A stretch of 64,000 nucleotides of DNA from Cryptomeria japonica. Lineage: Eukaryota; Streptophyta; Pinopsida; Cupressales; Cupressaceae. The position numbers were made by a program, and so were the translations under genes. The stretch covers positions 374,025,009 to 374,089,008 of the forward strand of contig NC_081415.1 in NCBI RefSeq assembly GCF_030272615.1, read 5' to 3'. The notes under the pieces are model-generated. The model worked only from the letters and a program-made list of their open reading frames with translations, did not search any database and was not told where the DNA came from. Position 1 is the first letter of the stretch. Every line of letters starts with the position of its first letter. Below, one piece after another: positions 23,801 to 36,900 of this stretch.

Positions 23801-23970
23801 TTGTTCTTGCAACCCTTGAAACCTGCACACTGGATTTAATGGATGAATTTCATTCACAATTGATGTCTACATTTGAGTATACTGAGAACATATTGGAATC
23901 ATGGGAAAATGCTTTTTCATAGATGAAGAAGAGCTACACTGATACTTTTATGAGACTAGCTAATGCATGA
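20836..23970 (+). pseudogene. ORF2 of element D: diverged copy of the large unknown protein
   Basis: Starts at MAST (20836) and can be followed through several stops (such as 20848, 21028, 21166, 21217) and at least three frameshifts to a stop at 23970, about 1,040 codons. Matches to ORF2 of B and C: ILSRVH...MYLE against VLSRVHDDFMWLE; ITMES..AVTDYF against ITKEIIHLITSY; FKFGQLLVGLFFYFQNFLPRIG against LKFGSLLVCMFFYFEKFFPSVG; and RLPKELVKHFEKDIIF..T..FC...AIEPR against IPPQLVEKYKNDICFEVDTDYCYVNVVEPR. The middle is acidic and Pro/Thr-rich, the end is helical. The conserved blocks, kept although the rest drifted, show that the N-terminal 350 residues are a real domain. Function unknown. Confidence 0.75.
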
Positions 23971-24205
23971 ACTTTTAAGTTATTATTGTATATGCTGAAC
24001 ACTTTGATACAAATTTTCTCTCTATATATAATTTTACTTTTTCAATTTGGCATTGTTGTCAAAGGGGGAGTAGAAATATGTATGTGTGTTTTTGAAAACT
24101 TTGTATAATGTATGCATTAAGGGGGAGCATGAGTAAATTTGTAAATTTGTTGTGTGTGCACACTTAGCGGTATTATTGTAAAATTTTCTAAGTGTTGCCA
24201 TCAAT
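23971..24205 (+). other. 3' untranslated region of element D
   Basis: No gene; contains repeated AAAGGGGGAG blocks before the polypurine tract. Confidence 0.5.
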
Positions 24206-24220
24206 GCCAAAGGGGAAGAT
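24206..24220 (+). promoter_or_regulatory. Polypurine tract of element D
   Basis: GCCAAAGGGGAAGAT directly before the LTR start TGTTGGCTTG. Same core as in B and C. Confidence 0.85.
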
Positions 24221-24257
24221 TGTTGGCTTGATGATGATTGTAATGTATTCATCATTT

Positions 24258-24262
24258 GTTGT
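24258..24262. repeat. Target site duplication of E, left copy
   Basis: GTTGT, repeated at 26092-26096; the uninterrupted sequence is seen in the left LTR of D near 13840. Confidence 0.85.
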
Positions 24263-26091
24263 TCTATGTGGGGAAAGCGGGTTGATGAAACTCAATATAT
24301 GAAAATATTCCAAAAGACTTGTCCACACACACACATGGGACTTCTTGGTGCAATTATGGAGATATGAAGGATAGCTCAACTTCCCAAGGTTGGTTCCATG
24401 GTTCTCTATCTCACAAGGTCCCTCAAGCCAATGTCTTTGCTCTTAGATCATTGAGAAAAGTGACTTAGGGATGACTAATGCAAGAATGAGGGATGCTTTA
24501 GATTAATTTTAACATGAATGCATCCTATTTATGCATGTTTCTACAAAATGGATTAAACTAGATTATAAGATGACAAGGTTAGTAGCAATACTATCTTAAC
24601 ATGATATACTAGTTAATGATTTAAGCTAATGATAATAGAAATACTCTAAAATGCTATATAAGATTAATTCCTATTGCAAAGAGAGGCTAGATGCAAGCTA
24701 AAATTGAGCATAAATGAGATACTAAAAGCTTGGATGATAAAATGGAGGAATGAGAGCTCTATTTATAGTGAAAATAGGGCAGTGGATGGTCAAGATTGAA
24801 AGAGCTTATCAAGGGTTAGGATTGAAAGCTATCAATCCATGTTTAAAATTTTCACCAATGAAATGGTGACAATTGTCAACATAAGACTGCTTGAGAGGAG
24901 AGGTAGGAAGCATTAAATGCTTGAAAGGACATGATGGTTACCCTAGGGGGGTGGGTTAGGGATAGGTTAATGGATATTCCTTTTATCCAAGGGATAAATG
25001 AATGTGCAAGAGTTAAAGGGATAACCATGGTCAAAGAAATGAATGCTTGATTAGACCCTTGGGTTAGATGAGGGTTAAGTTAGTCAAAAAGTCTCTAACC
25101 ATGCAAGAGGGTTGAGTTAACCATTAATGGTTTGGAAGACTTTCAAGGTTAAGTTGTTGAAGACCTAAAGCCTTTAATGGTTTTCAAAGACTTTGGAGGT
25201 TTGAGAAGTGACTTCCCTTTGCTTAGGGATGTGACAATGATTAGGATAGGATTAGGCTAATTAGAAGGAGTTAGAAGAATCTAGAAGGGATTTAGGCATG
25301 CAAGTGGATTTTGTAGGAGAATGCAAGTGGGAGGAATTTTGGGATTTTCAATTAAAATAAAATCATTTATTTCAATTAAATGGTGTAATTTGCATTTGGA
25401 TAAATATTTAAATAAATATTAATTTATTTAAATGTGAATGTGAATTTTGGATTTAAATAAATCTTAATTTATTTACATGAGAAAAAGGAAGATAAAGCAT
25501 TAAATGCTTTAAGACTTTGAGGGAAACCATTAAAGGCCTAAGAAGACTCTAGAAAGAAGCCATTAAGTTTGAAGACTTTAAGGGAAACCATTAAAGGCTT
25601 AAGAAGACTCTAGAAGGAAGCCATTAAGTTTGAAGACTTTAAGGGAAACCATTAAAGGTTTCAAGTGGGTGAGGATAAATAGAATTTTAAATAAATAATT
25701 TATTTATTTAAAATAGTTGTGCAACTTGCATTTGTACGAAAATACAAGTGGGTGGAGGATAAAGGATTAATTAAAATAAATTGCTTTATTTCAATTTGGT
25801 TGCAAGTTGGAGATTTAAATAAATTAGATTTATTTAATTGGGGTAAACTATTTAATTAAATGTAAATTTAATTAAAAGTAGAGAGAAGGGGTTTAATTAA
25901 ATAAAATGATTTATTCAATTAAATGATATAAAGGGCTTAAGTGAATTTAAATAAATAAATTGAATAATTTATTTAATTAAATAGAAGAATGTGGTGATTT
26001 AATTAAATTAGATTTAACTAAAATAGAGGAATGAGAATAAAATGAACATTAAATATTCATTTAGGAATATGGTCATTTTTATACGTCTACA
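24263..26091 (+). mobile_element. E: 1.83-kb solo LTR-like insertion in D's 3' LTR
   Basis: It runs from TCTATGTGGGG to ATACGTCTACA between perfect GTTGT duplications. No gene and no gag or pol trace. Its second half is dominated by TTTAATTAAAT-type AT-rich sequence, and it holds a 61-bp tandem repeat. The end CGTCTACA resembles the end of J (GCGTCTATA), so E and J may belong to one family. A solo LTR is the simplest reading. Orientation is assumed from the ending only. Confidence 0.75.
25511..25668 (+). repeat. 61-bp tandem repeat inside E
   Basis: Two full units (25511-25571, 25572-25632) and a partial third. The unit begins AAGACTTTRAGGGAAACCAT and ends GCCATTAAGTTTG; units differ by about three bases. 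Confidence 0.9.
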
Positions 26092-26096
26092 GTTGT
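26092..26096. repeat. Target site duplication of E, right copy
   Basis: GTTGT, identical to 24258-24262. Confidence 0.85.
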
Positions 26097-27179
26097 CATT
26101 TATGAAACACTCTCTCACACACATATGATTATATTATCTACCGGTGTAACTTCAATTGTTTACTCTGTCAACCGGTATGTTAGAGGTTATACTAAGAGGT
26201 TTATCTCTAACTGGTACTTTGTGTCAACCGATATGTGCATAAGAGACAGTATGTGATTATACTAAGTCAACATCAAGATGAAGATCAAGATGGAGATCAA
26301 ACGGAGATTTAAGGACAATGATTCATATGTTTTATTTAAACTGGTATTTGATTGTTCCAACTGTTATTTGGTAATTTTGTGATGAGTTACCACATTTCAT
26401 GATGGGTTACTTGCACCGACTGCTTGGTGGCAATTTTTGTGATGAGTTATGATCACTTGTCCAGATACACGGCACCTAGGAAATTGTCTTATGATTGAAC
26501 TTAAGGTCGACACAAAATCATAAGGTCTATATATTGACATCACAATGAATTATTTGATACAGTGAAAAGTGTTATGTTATGTGCGAAAGGAAAAAGAGTT
26601 AAGTTGCAGAGTATGCAAAAAAGCAGTGTTGAATATGTTTAGAAGGATATGATTAAGCAAGTATTGTGCTACTCAGAACATATCAAACCATTTTGTTTTT
26701 TTCTAACCATTACAACAGAATCAAAACCCCTATCCAGGCAAGCTCTAACAATCTTCAATGTATAAATCCTTTAATAGGGTGATCCATTAGTTTGGATTCA
26801 TAAATCCTCCACCGAGGTTACTCCGAACAGGGTACTACCTTTAACATGGTATAAGCTTCTAATCGAGATTTGGGATCTCTAATAAGATTCACTCCTAGCA
26901 GAGCACTTTGTAGACCTTAACCGATCAGTTATCTATTACTACAGATAGTTAACTTGTGAGTTCCATCTCACCGTGGTTTTTACCTATTTGAGTTTTCCAC
27001 GTACAAATACTTGTGTTATGGTGGATGCTTTGATTTTTGTGGATGTTGTTATATCATTTTGGATTGCATGCATTGTGTTTAAAAGATTTGTTAAGTTCAT
27101 CTACTAGTTAGTGTTTGAAGTAGTTTTATTTTTGGTGTCACTGATTCACCCCCCCTCTCAGTGCTTTTCAAGTCCATCA

Positions 27180-27184
27180 GTATC
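27180..27184. repeat. Target site duplication of element D, right copy
   Basis: GTATC, identical to 13798-13802. Confidence 0.88.
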
Positions 27185-27481
27185 CCTCATCCATTTTACT
27201 CATAAATTCATCCCGTGTCATCTTTTTGAATTCAAACCTTTTGAGATTTCATCATTCTACATGCACATCCATGCAATCTAGTATATGATAATTTAGTCAT
27301 CCTAGTGGTACCAATCGATATGCCCAACCCTAGCCTATTACCTAGTCATGACATGTACATCATCCCACATGATTTCTCTTGTCATTTTTTATCCATCTTG
27401 ACACATTTTTATTTTCATCCTTTTCTTTTCACAAGACTTCTTGGTCCCCATTCCACCCAATAGCTCTCTTTAGGGGGCATC

Positions 27482-28311
27482 TCTTCTAATTTGGAATGCA
27501 AAATGAAAGCAAACAACAATCTAAAATTCCTTTCAAATATAAGAAAAACTGTTAAATAGAGCTCAACAAAAGAAAAATCAACAAATTCTAACATTAAATA
27601 AATAAATTAAAACCTCCATTGTTGAATAATTTTCTCCTATGATATGGTGGTATGTGGATGGTCCTTTAATTGAAGTAACTTGTTTTGGCAATAAACACTT
27701 AGCACACAAGATAATGGATAAGAAATGAATAAAATTGCTTGAATTTATAGATTTTTGGAAGAATGAATGGATGACTAAGATTTAAGAATGAGATCAAATA
27801 ATGGAGAATTATTGAATGGAATTCCCTAGGATCAAGGAGGAAATGGAGGGATGAGATGGAAGTAGTTAGAAGAATAACTATGATTGACTTACTATTTTTA
27901 GCAAGTTGTTTGACCATGAGAAGAAAAAGGAGCACATGCATCTAGTGAGGCTATATTCCCAAGCTTGTTGGAGGGAATAGTGGAACCATAAGGTCAAGTA
28001 TTCATGTGTCCCCTTTATTCATGTATTGTGTTGAGGGAATATAGGATAATTAAATAATAATATTATTTAATTATTTTAGCCACATGGGTGAGGTGGATAA
28101 TAGGTGGAAATGAATATTTATTTATTAATTATTTATTGAGGAAATGGAAAAGGTATTTAATTAAATAATAAGAATTATTTAATTAAGTGTGGACTCTAGG
28201 TGAAGGGGGAATCAGACTAAGTGATGAAATGAAATAGGTAAAAAAGACTAGGTGATGAATAGATTAGATGATAGGGATGGATTGGATTAGGGAAATATTT
28301 AGGCGTCTATA
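27482..28311 (+). repeat. Right LTR copy of element J
   Basis: Starts TCTTCTAATTTGG after a purine tract and ends TTTAGGCGTCTATA. The first 200 bases match 13570-13790. Small open frames inside match nothing I recognise. Confidence 0.6.
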
Positions 28312-28316
28312 TGAAC

Positions 28317-30445
28317 CAATACTCCACTTACTTCATATTGTATGGGTTTCCTATGAGACCTTGTTGGTTGCTAGTGTATGTGCCTAAAAATATTGGCTAT
28401 CTAGAGATCATTTTAACAATTAAATAAGTTGGATAAGATCAATCTAAGGGGTACAAAGAAGGGTTCTCTTTTCTCAACAACTCTAAAATAGTGTGATTTC
28501 CAAGTGGCCAACAAACAATACCTGGATTAGATATACTTTATACTGAATAATTATAGATTATCATTTGTTGTTGTAAGGGTCAATTTGGATCCCGAAGGAT
28601 TCATAAACATAGTAAGACTTTGAGTGAATAAGTTTATCTTTGTACATTAAATACTTCTAGAGGAAAATATAGCAAGAAGTTCTTTGTCATATGAGGAAGC
28701 GAAGAAAAAGAGGGATAAATGAAACTAGGCAATGAGAGTTGAAAAGGAAAGGGTCAACAAAGATCCATCTTTTAAAGCTTTATTTATAAAATAGGGAAAT
28801 AATATTGTTAGAATCATGAAGATAGATAATGTAGAGTAATCCATGGATACAGAAGAGGATAGGGTTGCATTACAAAGAGATCCTAGGGCACCTATAAAGC
28901 CCTATGTAAAGCTAAGAAATGAAATGTTAGGAGCCTCAGCCTCATAGAATGTAGATCAGGTTGACATTAAACAAATTAAGAGGCAAAATACCTTAGAGGA
29001 CAAAGGAAAAACTTCTATTGAAATAACTGATGTTGAGGAAAATGCAAGTAGAGTTTGAAACTGCCCAAGGAAAGATGGAGTCAATTGGAATGATAGCTCT
29101 TATAATTCACTAAAATGGAGCATTGATTATTTGAAGATTGCTAGTGATGATACAAGTGACATAAGGGCTCTAGCATGTCAAATATTCCTTTTTAATGATT
29201 TATTTTTCAATACTCAAGAATTCAAGGACTTTGTGATTAGGAAGAAACAAGCAACTTATCAAAATAAGCTAGAAGCAGAGAAGAAAAAGGTTAATCCATC
29301 ACAATGGTAGGAGTTGTAAAATAAGATATTATGAGAGTTTGGTTTTAGATAAGATAATATAATCCCAGAAGAAGGGAGGTAGATGGTGGTAGACAGTGAC
29401 ATATTGCTATTGCCAAATTTTGAGACACTTGCCATTTGGACCATTGTACCTAATACCAATAAGCCTAATATGGTCGAAAGAATTAATCAACTGAGGGGTA
29501 ATATTATTTTGAGAAGAGTATCAGATATGCCAACCTTGGCAGTTGATACAACAATGTATATCCAGACCATGGTGAAAAAACTTCATTAAGATCATAATGA
29601 AATGCAACAAAAATACATGGAAGTGTTGATAAAAATAAGAGGCCTAGAAGAGAAAGATGTAGCACCTCAAGTGCCCCTGTGCTAATTATTTCAAACCCTT
29701 CTATAGAGGAATTTCTATCACATAGGGATGCCCTACTTGCAAAGATTACAAATCTCAAGGATCAAGTGCAAGGGCTGAAGGGAGACAAAATGTAGGCTTA
29801 TGGTAAAATTGTGATAGACTTAGTTAACCACCAATTAGATAAGATTGATGGAAAGGTGGATGATGTATATAAGTTAATTGAAAAACTTAGTCAGGTCCTA
29901 ATGAAGCATGGACATGATTTGGCTATTCTATAAGATATCATAAATAAGTAGATGCCAAGGAATTTTGTAACTAAGAAAATGGTCAAATCAACTAGACATG
30001 ATCCAAGTAAGCCACCTAAGTTGTAAGAGCTTCTGCTATAGGAGGATTGCATGATGTTTTCTCTTATACATTGAAACTAGATAAGAAATTGAGAGAAAAG
30101 GTTGAGGGAAATTGACCACATGGAGGTCAAATTGGTGCCATACTTAAAAAATGAACAAGGACAAGAGAAAAACCTAGATCAGTGGAAGATTTTATTCAAA
30201 GTTGTTGAGCATATGGTTGTATCCTTAGTATGTGTAAATCAATATTTGAACATTGGGACATTCAATGTAGAATTGGTGACTTGATTTTATTGGAGAAACT
30301 TTGTAAAAATATTGGTAGAGAATCAATGGCAATCTTAGATGCCCAATATAAAAGTCACAATGAGAAAGTGGCCAAAATTTTGGAGTTTAATTGGCTAGAT
30401 GATAGGGTATATAAAGATTGGGAGGAAATGTGTGACAATAGTTGA
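28317..30445 (+). pseudogene. Aux copy F, C-terminal part
   Basis: Continuation of the gene broken at 13569. Read through many stops, it first gives YGFPMRPCWLLVYVPKNIGYLEIILTI, matching YGFRGNPYLLPYHVPLKIGIAEVLRQI in copy M and YGFEGKPYVLPITVPNRVACLEIVRQL in copy L. A polar and probably coiled-coil region follows (29383-29990). It ends near 30445 with EKVAKILEFNWLDDRVYKDWEEM, which parallels KHKIISFAWPSDDMFQEWKDKY at the end of copy M. The frame changes several times, so this is an old relic. The match of order and both end blocks makes the assignment to the aux family reasonable. Confidence 0.6.
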
Positions 30446-33400
30446 TTTGCATTTAAATTTATCATTAGATATCAACTGATACCAAATCTTGCAAAGATGG
30501 CCTAGGATTTTGCAACTTTCAACTGGTGCAACATTTTTAGCCTATACAAATGGATCAAGCCTTAACATTGAATCTCTTCATTGGTAATCATGTGATTAAG
30601 CAACACGTATTAAATATAAAATTAAATATTGTATTGGGCACAAGTTCCCAAGTCTTTTTTTCTATTTTAAAGTCAAAATTTTATAAAAGTTGTTCTTGGG
30701 GCTCCAGGCTGACATATTTTGTACTTTTTCTATAAAATAACAAACTTTTGATGCAGTACATCATTCAAACTATTTTGAATATCTAATTCATATAGTAATC
30801 AGATCGGATCTAGTATAAAGTTTTGCAATCATGAATAATATTTAATAAGAGAAATGCTGTTTAGAGTTGTTATATTTTGCATGTGAGTTATTTGCATTTT
30901 GTGTGACAATTTTCTATTCAAATTAAGGTTAATAAAATCACTTGTTGTGTGTGTTATTTGTGATTGTCTTCTTGACTGTAGGCACTTTCCTTGTAGTTGA
31001 AGACAATAAGGGTTTCTACACTTATCTATATATGTTTTATATATGGTATATTTTACTTATTGCTTCTATTCAAATAATAGATTAAAATGCTTTGAATGAG
31101 ATATGGGGGGATGTGTATTGTGTTGAGCGATTACTAAAAATAGTTGAAATTAATACCCTTTATTGGACATATTATTGTAATGCAATGATATAATCAATTA
31201 TTAGTCCTCAAAGTATGAAATTTTATTATTGTTGAGAAAGAACTTCAATGTAGGGTTTGAATTTTTTGCCCTACATAGGCACCAATCTAAGGATAGTATT
31301 TTAGTTCACAACCTAGATTCTAAAACCCTACATAAGAAAAAAAATCTTTTACTTTGTGTTTTATGTTTGTATGTTGTTTCATGTTCTCGAAGTGTTGAAC
31401 AAAGACAAGATATACAGGATTTAGATAATCTCAGATATAATCTGATTAGACCTTAATATAAAAGTGAGAACATTATGCTACAATCAATATCTTAGTGTTC
31501 AAATATAGATATTTTAGTTATTGAAGTAGGGGAATAGCCCTAGGTCTAGTAGAGCCTAAAGTACAAAGAAGAATAAACCATTATCTCTTGTTTGTTGGCC
31601 ACTAATTTGAGAGTCCTATTCATTGAAGATACCTACTTTATAGGGACAATTAATCAATTAGTTGGGAACACGAACAAACAATCCAGGAGAGTGGGATAAT
31701 TACATCTTAGGATTTGCTAAGAACACTTGTCAATCCTCTCCAAAAATGAGGATGACTTATTCGACTATGAAACTCAAAAATGACAACTAACTTGACAAGA
31801 GTCTTAATCCAAATTGGAATCTTATTCAAATGAAAAAAAAATGAGAATGTACAAGAATCAATATGTATGACTTAATGAAGCACAAATCCATTATTTTATG
31901 AACTCCTTATTTATGGTTCATTTATTATTGAAAGGCAAGGTCAACAAAGCTTCATTATAGTAGCATTTTGGTCAGCATTCCTTGAATTATTCCATGAAAG
32001 TTGTTGGGTACGTTTCGCTTTGGTTGTGCACCAACTGTTAATCCTTAATTTGTTAGTTAGTATCTCAAGGCAAGAATTCATTCACATTAGCACCATTTAT
32101 AGCATCATGACATTATATCAACCATAAAATCCATATAACACATTCATCACATGTTATATATATCATCTATTAAGTCAAAACATGGTTTAGGATGTAGTCT
32201 TAAAACATATAAAAGTATGGTGAAAACATGAATAAAATAGATAAAATAGTGCCAATTACAAGACCCATCACTCCCCCCAACTACATCTTTTCTCATCCTC
32301 AAGAAAACTAGGTACCAAGATTAAACTACAACACATCAAGTCTAGATTATATTGACTCACTAACATCCACACCTTGTGTCATATAAAAATATTTCTATCC
32401 TATGATCTTCTCCCATCATTCTCTTTCTTTTACCATGCCTATCAATTTCCTTCCTAACCAATGTGGAAATGGATATAAGAGGAGCGGGGAATGAAATGTG
32501 AGTGAGATCCATGTAAACTCAGTATCCAAGAAAGCCTTGATGTATCTCGTTGCCCTTGATTCTAGTGCAATGTAGTTGTAAATTGAGTGGGGCTCTTTCC
32601 TCTTGAGCTCAGGAGTAAGCTTACTCCAACTATTCTGACAATGCACCTTTTTGTCATTACTTGACCAAATCATCAATGATTAGAACCTACTATTCAGATC
32701 TAAAATTACTTTTAGTACAACAACCTTATGGGAAGTTCAGTGAATGGGGAACTTATTGCGCTTCATTGGACAACCTCTGAGATTTTAGAAGCTAGCTCTT
32801 CATGCATAAGAGAAAAAGGGATAGAGAAAATTAAAAATGACCCAAGCTAAGGCGATACGCCAAGAATTTATGGTCTAAAACTTTTAGGAGTACAAAAAAG
32901 CATACATCATGTGCATAGTCAAAAGGTCAGACAATAATGCCTTGATAGAAAATGTTCATTTTGCAGATTCACTCAAAAGAATAAATGCAATCTTAAAATA
33001 CCACCACTGAGCTAAAAGAGTATTAAACATGGTTCAACCAGCATAATTAATATTAAAATATCAAAATATTTCATCAGATTACAAATTTTTAACCTTTACT
33101 CAATTGAAATAGAACATAGTTTCAACATGAATGAAAATAAACAAACATAAGGGCCATAAACTAGCACAGTCTAAGCACCTATTTGCATAAGCTAAGAAAA
33201 AAAATGCTAAGGTATTGAAGTAAGAGCTACAAATGTTTCCAGAGAATGAACCCCCTAAAACTAATGGCATCTTCCCTTTTAAAAACCTTTGTTACAAATT
33301 AGGATGCCTGAGGAAATAGAAAAATGATTCTCCAATCTAGCTGCGCGACTATCCATATTCAAAATATCATCATGTTTTCCATCATGAGAATTGCCTCCAT

Positions 33401-33929
33401 CACTCCAAATAATTATTTTGGCCTAACTACTTCAACAAACTAATTATTTGTATCATCCTACACATTTTCCTAGGAGGATGCTTCGTACCAAATCCTTCCT
33501 CTGGTTACTCCTAGAGATGTGGTGATTTTTGACATCCTACTTTGCCAATGCATGGCTGATTGCTTGGCTTTGGGGATGTGTGGTGGTCAAGCAAACATTC
33601 TCCTTAGCTTGTATTTTCTTCCCTTTTAAAAAATCATGGACGAGACACGTGGTGAGCCAATGAAACCTCTTGGCGCATTTCACTTTCCTTTGTCAAGAAA
33701 ACCTTGTGGAGGTGATGCATGGCGGTCTTGGTGTGAAGGATTTACATTATACAATGGCTTAAGCTAAAGTGTGGGGAAGGGACACATGGCATCCTAGTGG
33801 GGCTTGGTAGGATTAAGGTGAGAGTGCCATTCTCAAAATTGTGCCCAACAGACACATGGCGAAAGGGCCAACTCTTAATAAACTAGGATGCAAAAATAAA
33901 TAAGAGAAAACCCAAAGGGAAGCTAAGGA
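30446..33929. other. Unassigned DNA with LTR-like signals
   Basis: No gene supported in about 3.5 kb. At 31098-31112 a plus-strand purine run (GAGATATGGGGGGA) precedes TGTGTATTG and could be a polypurine tract with an LTR start. At 32272-32290 the minus strand reads GTAGTTGGGGGGAG before TGATGGGTCTTG, a possible tract for a minus-strand element. Neither has a confirmed partner. GC-richer DNA at 33560-33870 resembles LTR promoter regions (CACGTGG, GGCGCATTTCAC) but has no repeat match here. Confidence 0.35.
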
Positions 33930-36900
33930 TTTTAATCACCTCTTTGTGACTCAACTGGGTATTCCACCTGTAGAAATGAGAACCTTAAAAATTTTGGTTT
34001 TGCAGATGAGACTCCGAATTTGGAAAAATGATATTAGAGCTGAGAGAGTGTTACTTGCAAAGGCACCCACTCTATATGTGAAGGTTGTGTTTGAGCTCAT
34101 AGATGTTCATACACCTGATCCAATTAAATCATTTCCTTATAAAATAAATCACCTAACATTCCAAGCGCCAGCTCAAGATGGAAATTGAGTTGAGCAAGAG
34201 GGTGAATAATGCTCTTAATATCAGAGGCATTAGGAACCTATCTGAGTGATTGAAAGAGCATTTGATTTTGTTGACATTGCTCCAAAAGTTAGATAATTTG
34301 ATCCTCTACTACTATTGAGTCATCAGGAAGGAAAGGGGATGATAGACCCATTTGTACAAATTTGTCAATTTGCCTCCTTATTTAGTGGTGGTATTCATTG
34401 ATGCATTCAACCACTCATTTTCTTTTAGGGCTTCTCTATTATAATTAATAAATTCATTAGCCTTCCGAGTAGATGATCTATGATCTCCTATGCTCGCTAC
34501 TACAAGAAAATGGTCTACAACTGTATACAACTTTTTGATCAGTAGCTAGAACTCAGAAACTTTTAGTGTAATAATATGTAGGGTTTGATCGACTACATTC
34601 CCTACCTATATGCTTAGGTTTTGGGTGTCCATGACAAACCTCATGGCCAGATGAAGGGAGATGATGATCATTTTGATTTTCTCCCAAAATGAAATAAAGA
34701 GCTATTGAAGGATTGGGAGGTAATTAACCTATGGAGTAGTGGATGGGGAAAGTTCCTGAGACAAATAAATTTGTAATTCTTTTTCCCCTATCTCTTCCAT
34801 TAATTCCTCAATCTTCTTTTCAGAATCATAATTTTATTGTTACAAGGAATCAAGCTGTGAGATTTTCTCTTGTAGGGATCTGTCTTCTTTTGCTTTGTCC
34901 TTATGCTCTTTTTCAAAGGAAACTCGAGCCTCATGGAGCTCTTTGTCAAGCTTCACCTACTAGTCTTGAAGCTTCTACTACATTTGTACTTGAAAATTCA
35001 TGGAGGTTGTATGCTCTTGATTCACTTGAGCGAGATCATTGAGCTTATCATGCAATTGGCTATTTGCTAATTCCTTTGCTTGTTTCTCTTCAACTAGAAA
35101 TATTTGAATCTTCTTCATTTCTTGTTGAATGCGATTTCTTTCTACAATCACACTTTACAACTCTATTTGGATGCCAGTTTTATTTGAAAGGATATTTTGC
35201 ATTTGCATAAGTTCTTAATCTTTTGTCTGCAACGTTTTAGATAAATATTCTCTCTCATGTTGACCCTTCTAATTCTGGGTTGTAATCTTATTCAAATCCT
35301 TTTGGAGTTGAGCCTTTTCTACTTGTCCTTGCTAAGAGATAGTAAGGGTCTTTCCCTATAGTTCTTTCGATAAGCAAGAAATGTCTACATCTTTTTCTTT
35401 CTCCTTTGCCTTCAAAGGGTCAACAATATTCTTCAAGTTTCTCAATTCATTTTTTTTTCTCCACGCGACGACCTAGATTAAGGAAATTTGTGGTTATCAC
35501 CTTTTGTGTTTCCTCCATAAGCTCCACCTTATCTTGCAACCTAGCTTTGGCGTAGGTTAATTCCTATTGCATGGACCATGTAATCCTCTAGCTACATCTT
35601 CCCTCCTAGCTTTATTATATTAATAATTTTTCAAATATTATGAATTGATATGATTCATTGAAAATTGTTTCCACTTTTCCTTTCTCTTTTGTTCTCTCTT
35701 TCCTCGCACCATCTTCGTTGTGTCAGCTTGATTTTTGAAGTGAGAAGGAGACTAGATATACTGGCTAGGGAAAGGAAATTTGATAAGAAGGTCAAAAGGA
35801 ATAGGAACTACAAAGGACTTGGATTGTGCTTGTCTCAGGAAATTGAGTACTGAAGGGAAAAACAGAGGGATACTTTGCAATGATCCCACAGATACAAGAG
35901 GAGGCATAATACTCAAACTGAATGCAGAGGATAATGGGGTTGTAATAGCTACCACAATTTGTGACATAGGGGTGGATACTATGGAAGTAGTGGTCATTGC
36001 ATTAAAGGATGCAATAGATGTGGTAGAAAATGATGGAATTACTTGTGGGGGTGTAAAAGTTAAGCTAGATGCAAAGGTTGGCACCAGGAAGTTGAGTAGA
36101 ACTCACCACAAGAATAAAAATCAAGACTGGGGTGCTAATGCCAATTGAGGAAATAGGAGGCGGGGGTGCTAACAGATTGACTAGAGATTTAGAAGTAAGA
36201 AGAGGTGGAGAAAATAATACCTAAACTATTAGGGCAGTAGAATTTGGGGCCAAAACAACCACCTTTTGTATAGCTTTCTATTGGGTGTTACTTTTCTTTT
36301 GCTTCTTCTCAGGTTGCGGGTTGTTCACCTTTGGCACCTTTTGAGGTTGTTGTGTAGGTTGAGGTCTCTTTTTGTAATTTTGGGTGTGTGGTAATCAAAT
36401 TTTTGTGTATTCTTCAACTACTAACAACCTTTTGCCAAGCCCAATCTGAGGTTTCTTTCCATTTCTTTCCCACTATTGGGACCCTTCTTCTTCTTCCTCA
36501 TCAATGTCATCATGCTCTCTATTCCACATGGGATAAAATTTATCATCTAATGGATTACTCTTAAATTCAAAATTCAAATCTTGAACTTCTTGTTGGAGAG
36601 TCCAAAAATCAACAACTGTCTCTTTAGCCCAACCCCTTCCGAGTAGCTTACACCTTAGTGCTTTGCCTATTTTCATAGAAGGATTAACTAGTGATAAGAC
36701 CCTATAAAATGATAGCCAAATTAGTCTCTCCATTATGGGTGCTGACATGAGAGTTGGGTCCACATATATACTGGGATTGACTTCTGTTGAATTTTGTTGT
36801 GCTTCCTAATAGGAATGAGTGATATGAGTCATCTTGACCTTAAAAGAGGATAGGAAACCATATGGGTTGTAATTACATTTATCACATATAAGAACTATAC

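Larger units (their letters stand above)
13803..27179 (+). mobile_element. Element D: LTR retrotransposon without pol, both LTRs reinvaded
   Basis: It runs from TGTTGGCTTG to AAGTCCATCA with a perfect GTATC duplication. Removing S and E gives two LTRs of about 1.1 kb and an internal part of about 5.1 kb. The internal part encodes, on the plus strand, a coiled-coil/CCHC ORF1 and a large ORF2 homologous to those of B and C but much diverged, with different LTRs. The polypurine tract is nearly the same as in B and C. No pol domain is visible. D is therefore an older relative of the B/C family. Confidence 0.88.
24221..27179 (+). repeat. 3' LTR of element D, split by E
   Basis: Consists of 24221-24262 and 26097-27179 (about 1,125 bases without E). 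Partner of the 5' LTR. Confidence 0.85.
13570..28311 (+). mobile_element. Element J: decayed LTR element, now host of D
   Basis: A TCT-starting repeat at 13570-13797 matches the start of a second copy at 27482-28311 (about 200 bases, including CCTCCATTGTTGAAT and GATATGGTGGTATGTGG). The right copy is preceded by a purine-rich TTTAGGGGGCAT. Element D sits inside, at 13803-27179. Between D and the right copy lie 297 bases (27185-27481) with no gene. The left LTR lacks its second half, so J has been deleted or rearranged. The plus orientation rests on the putative polypurine tract alone. Confidence 0.5.

Noticed and set aside
31229-31456. Plus-strand open frame of 75 codons
   Set aside because: Low-complexity composition, no homology to other copies and no gene context.
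33946-34188. Plus-strand open frame of 80 codons
   Set aside because: It starts without ATG and overlaps the minus-strand tail of aux copy I; no motif or neighbour supports it.
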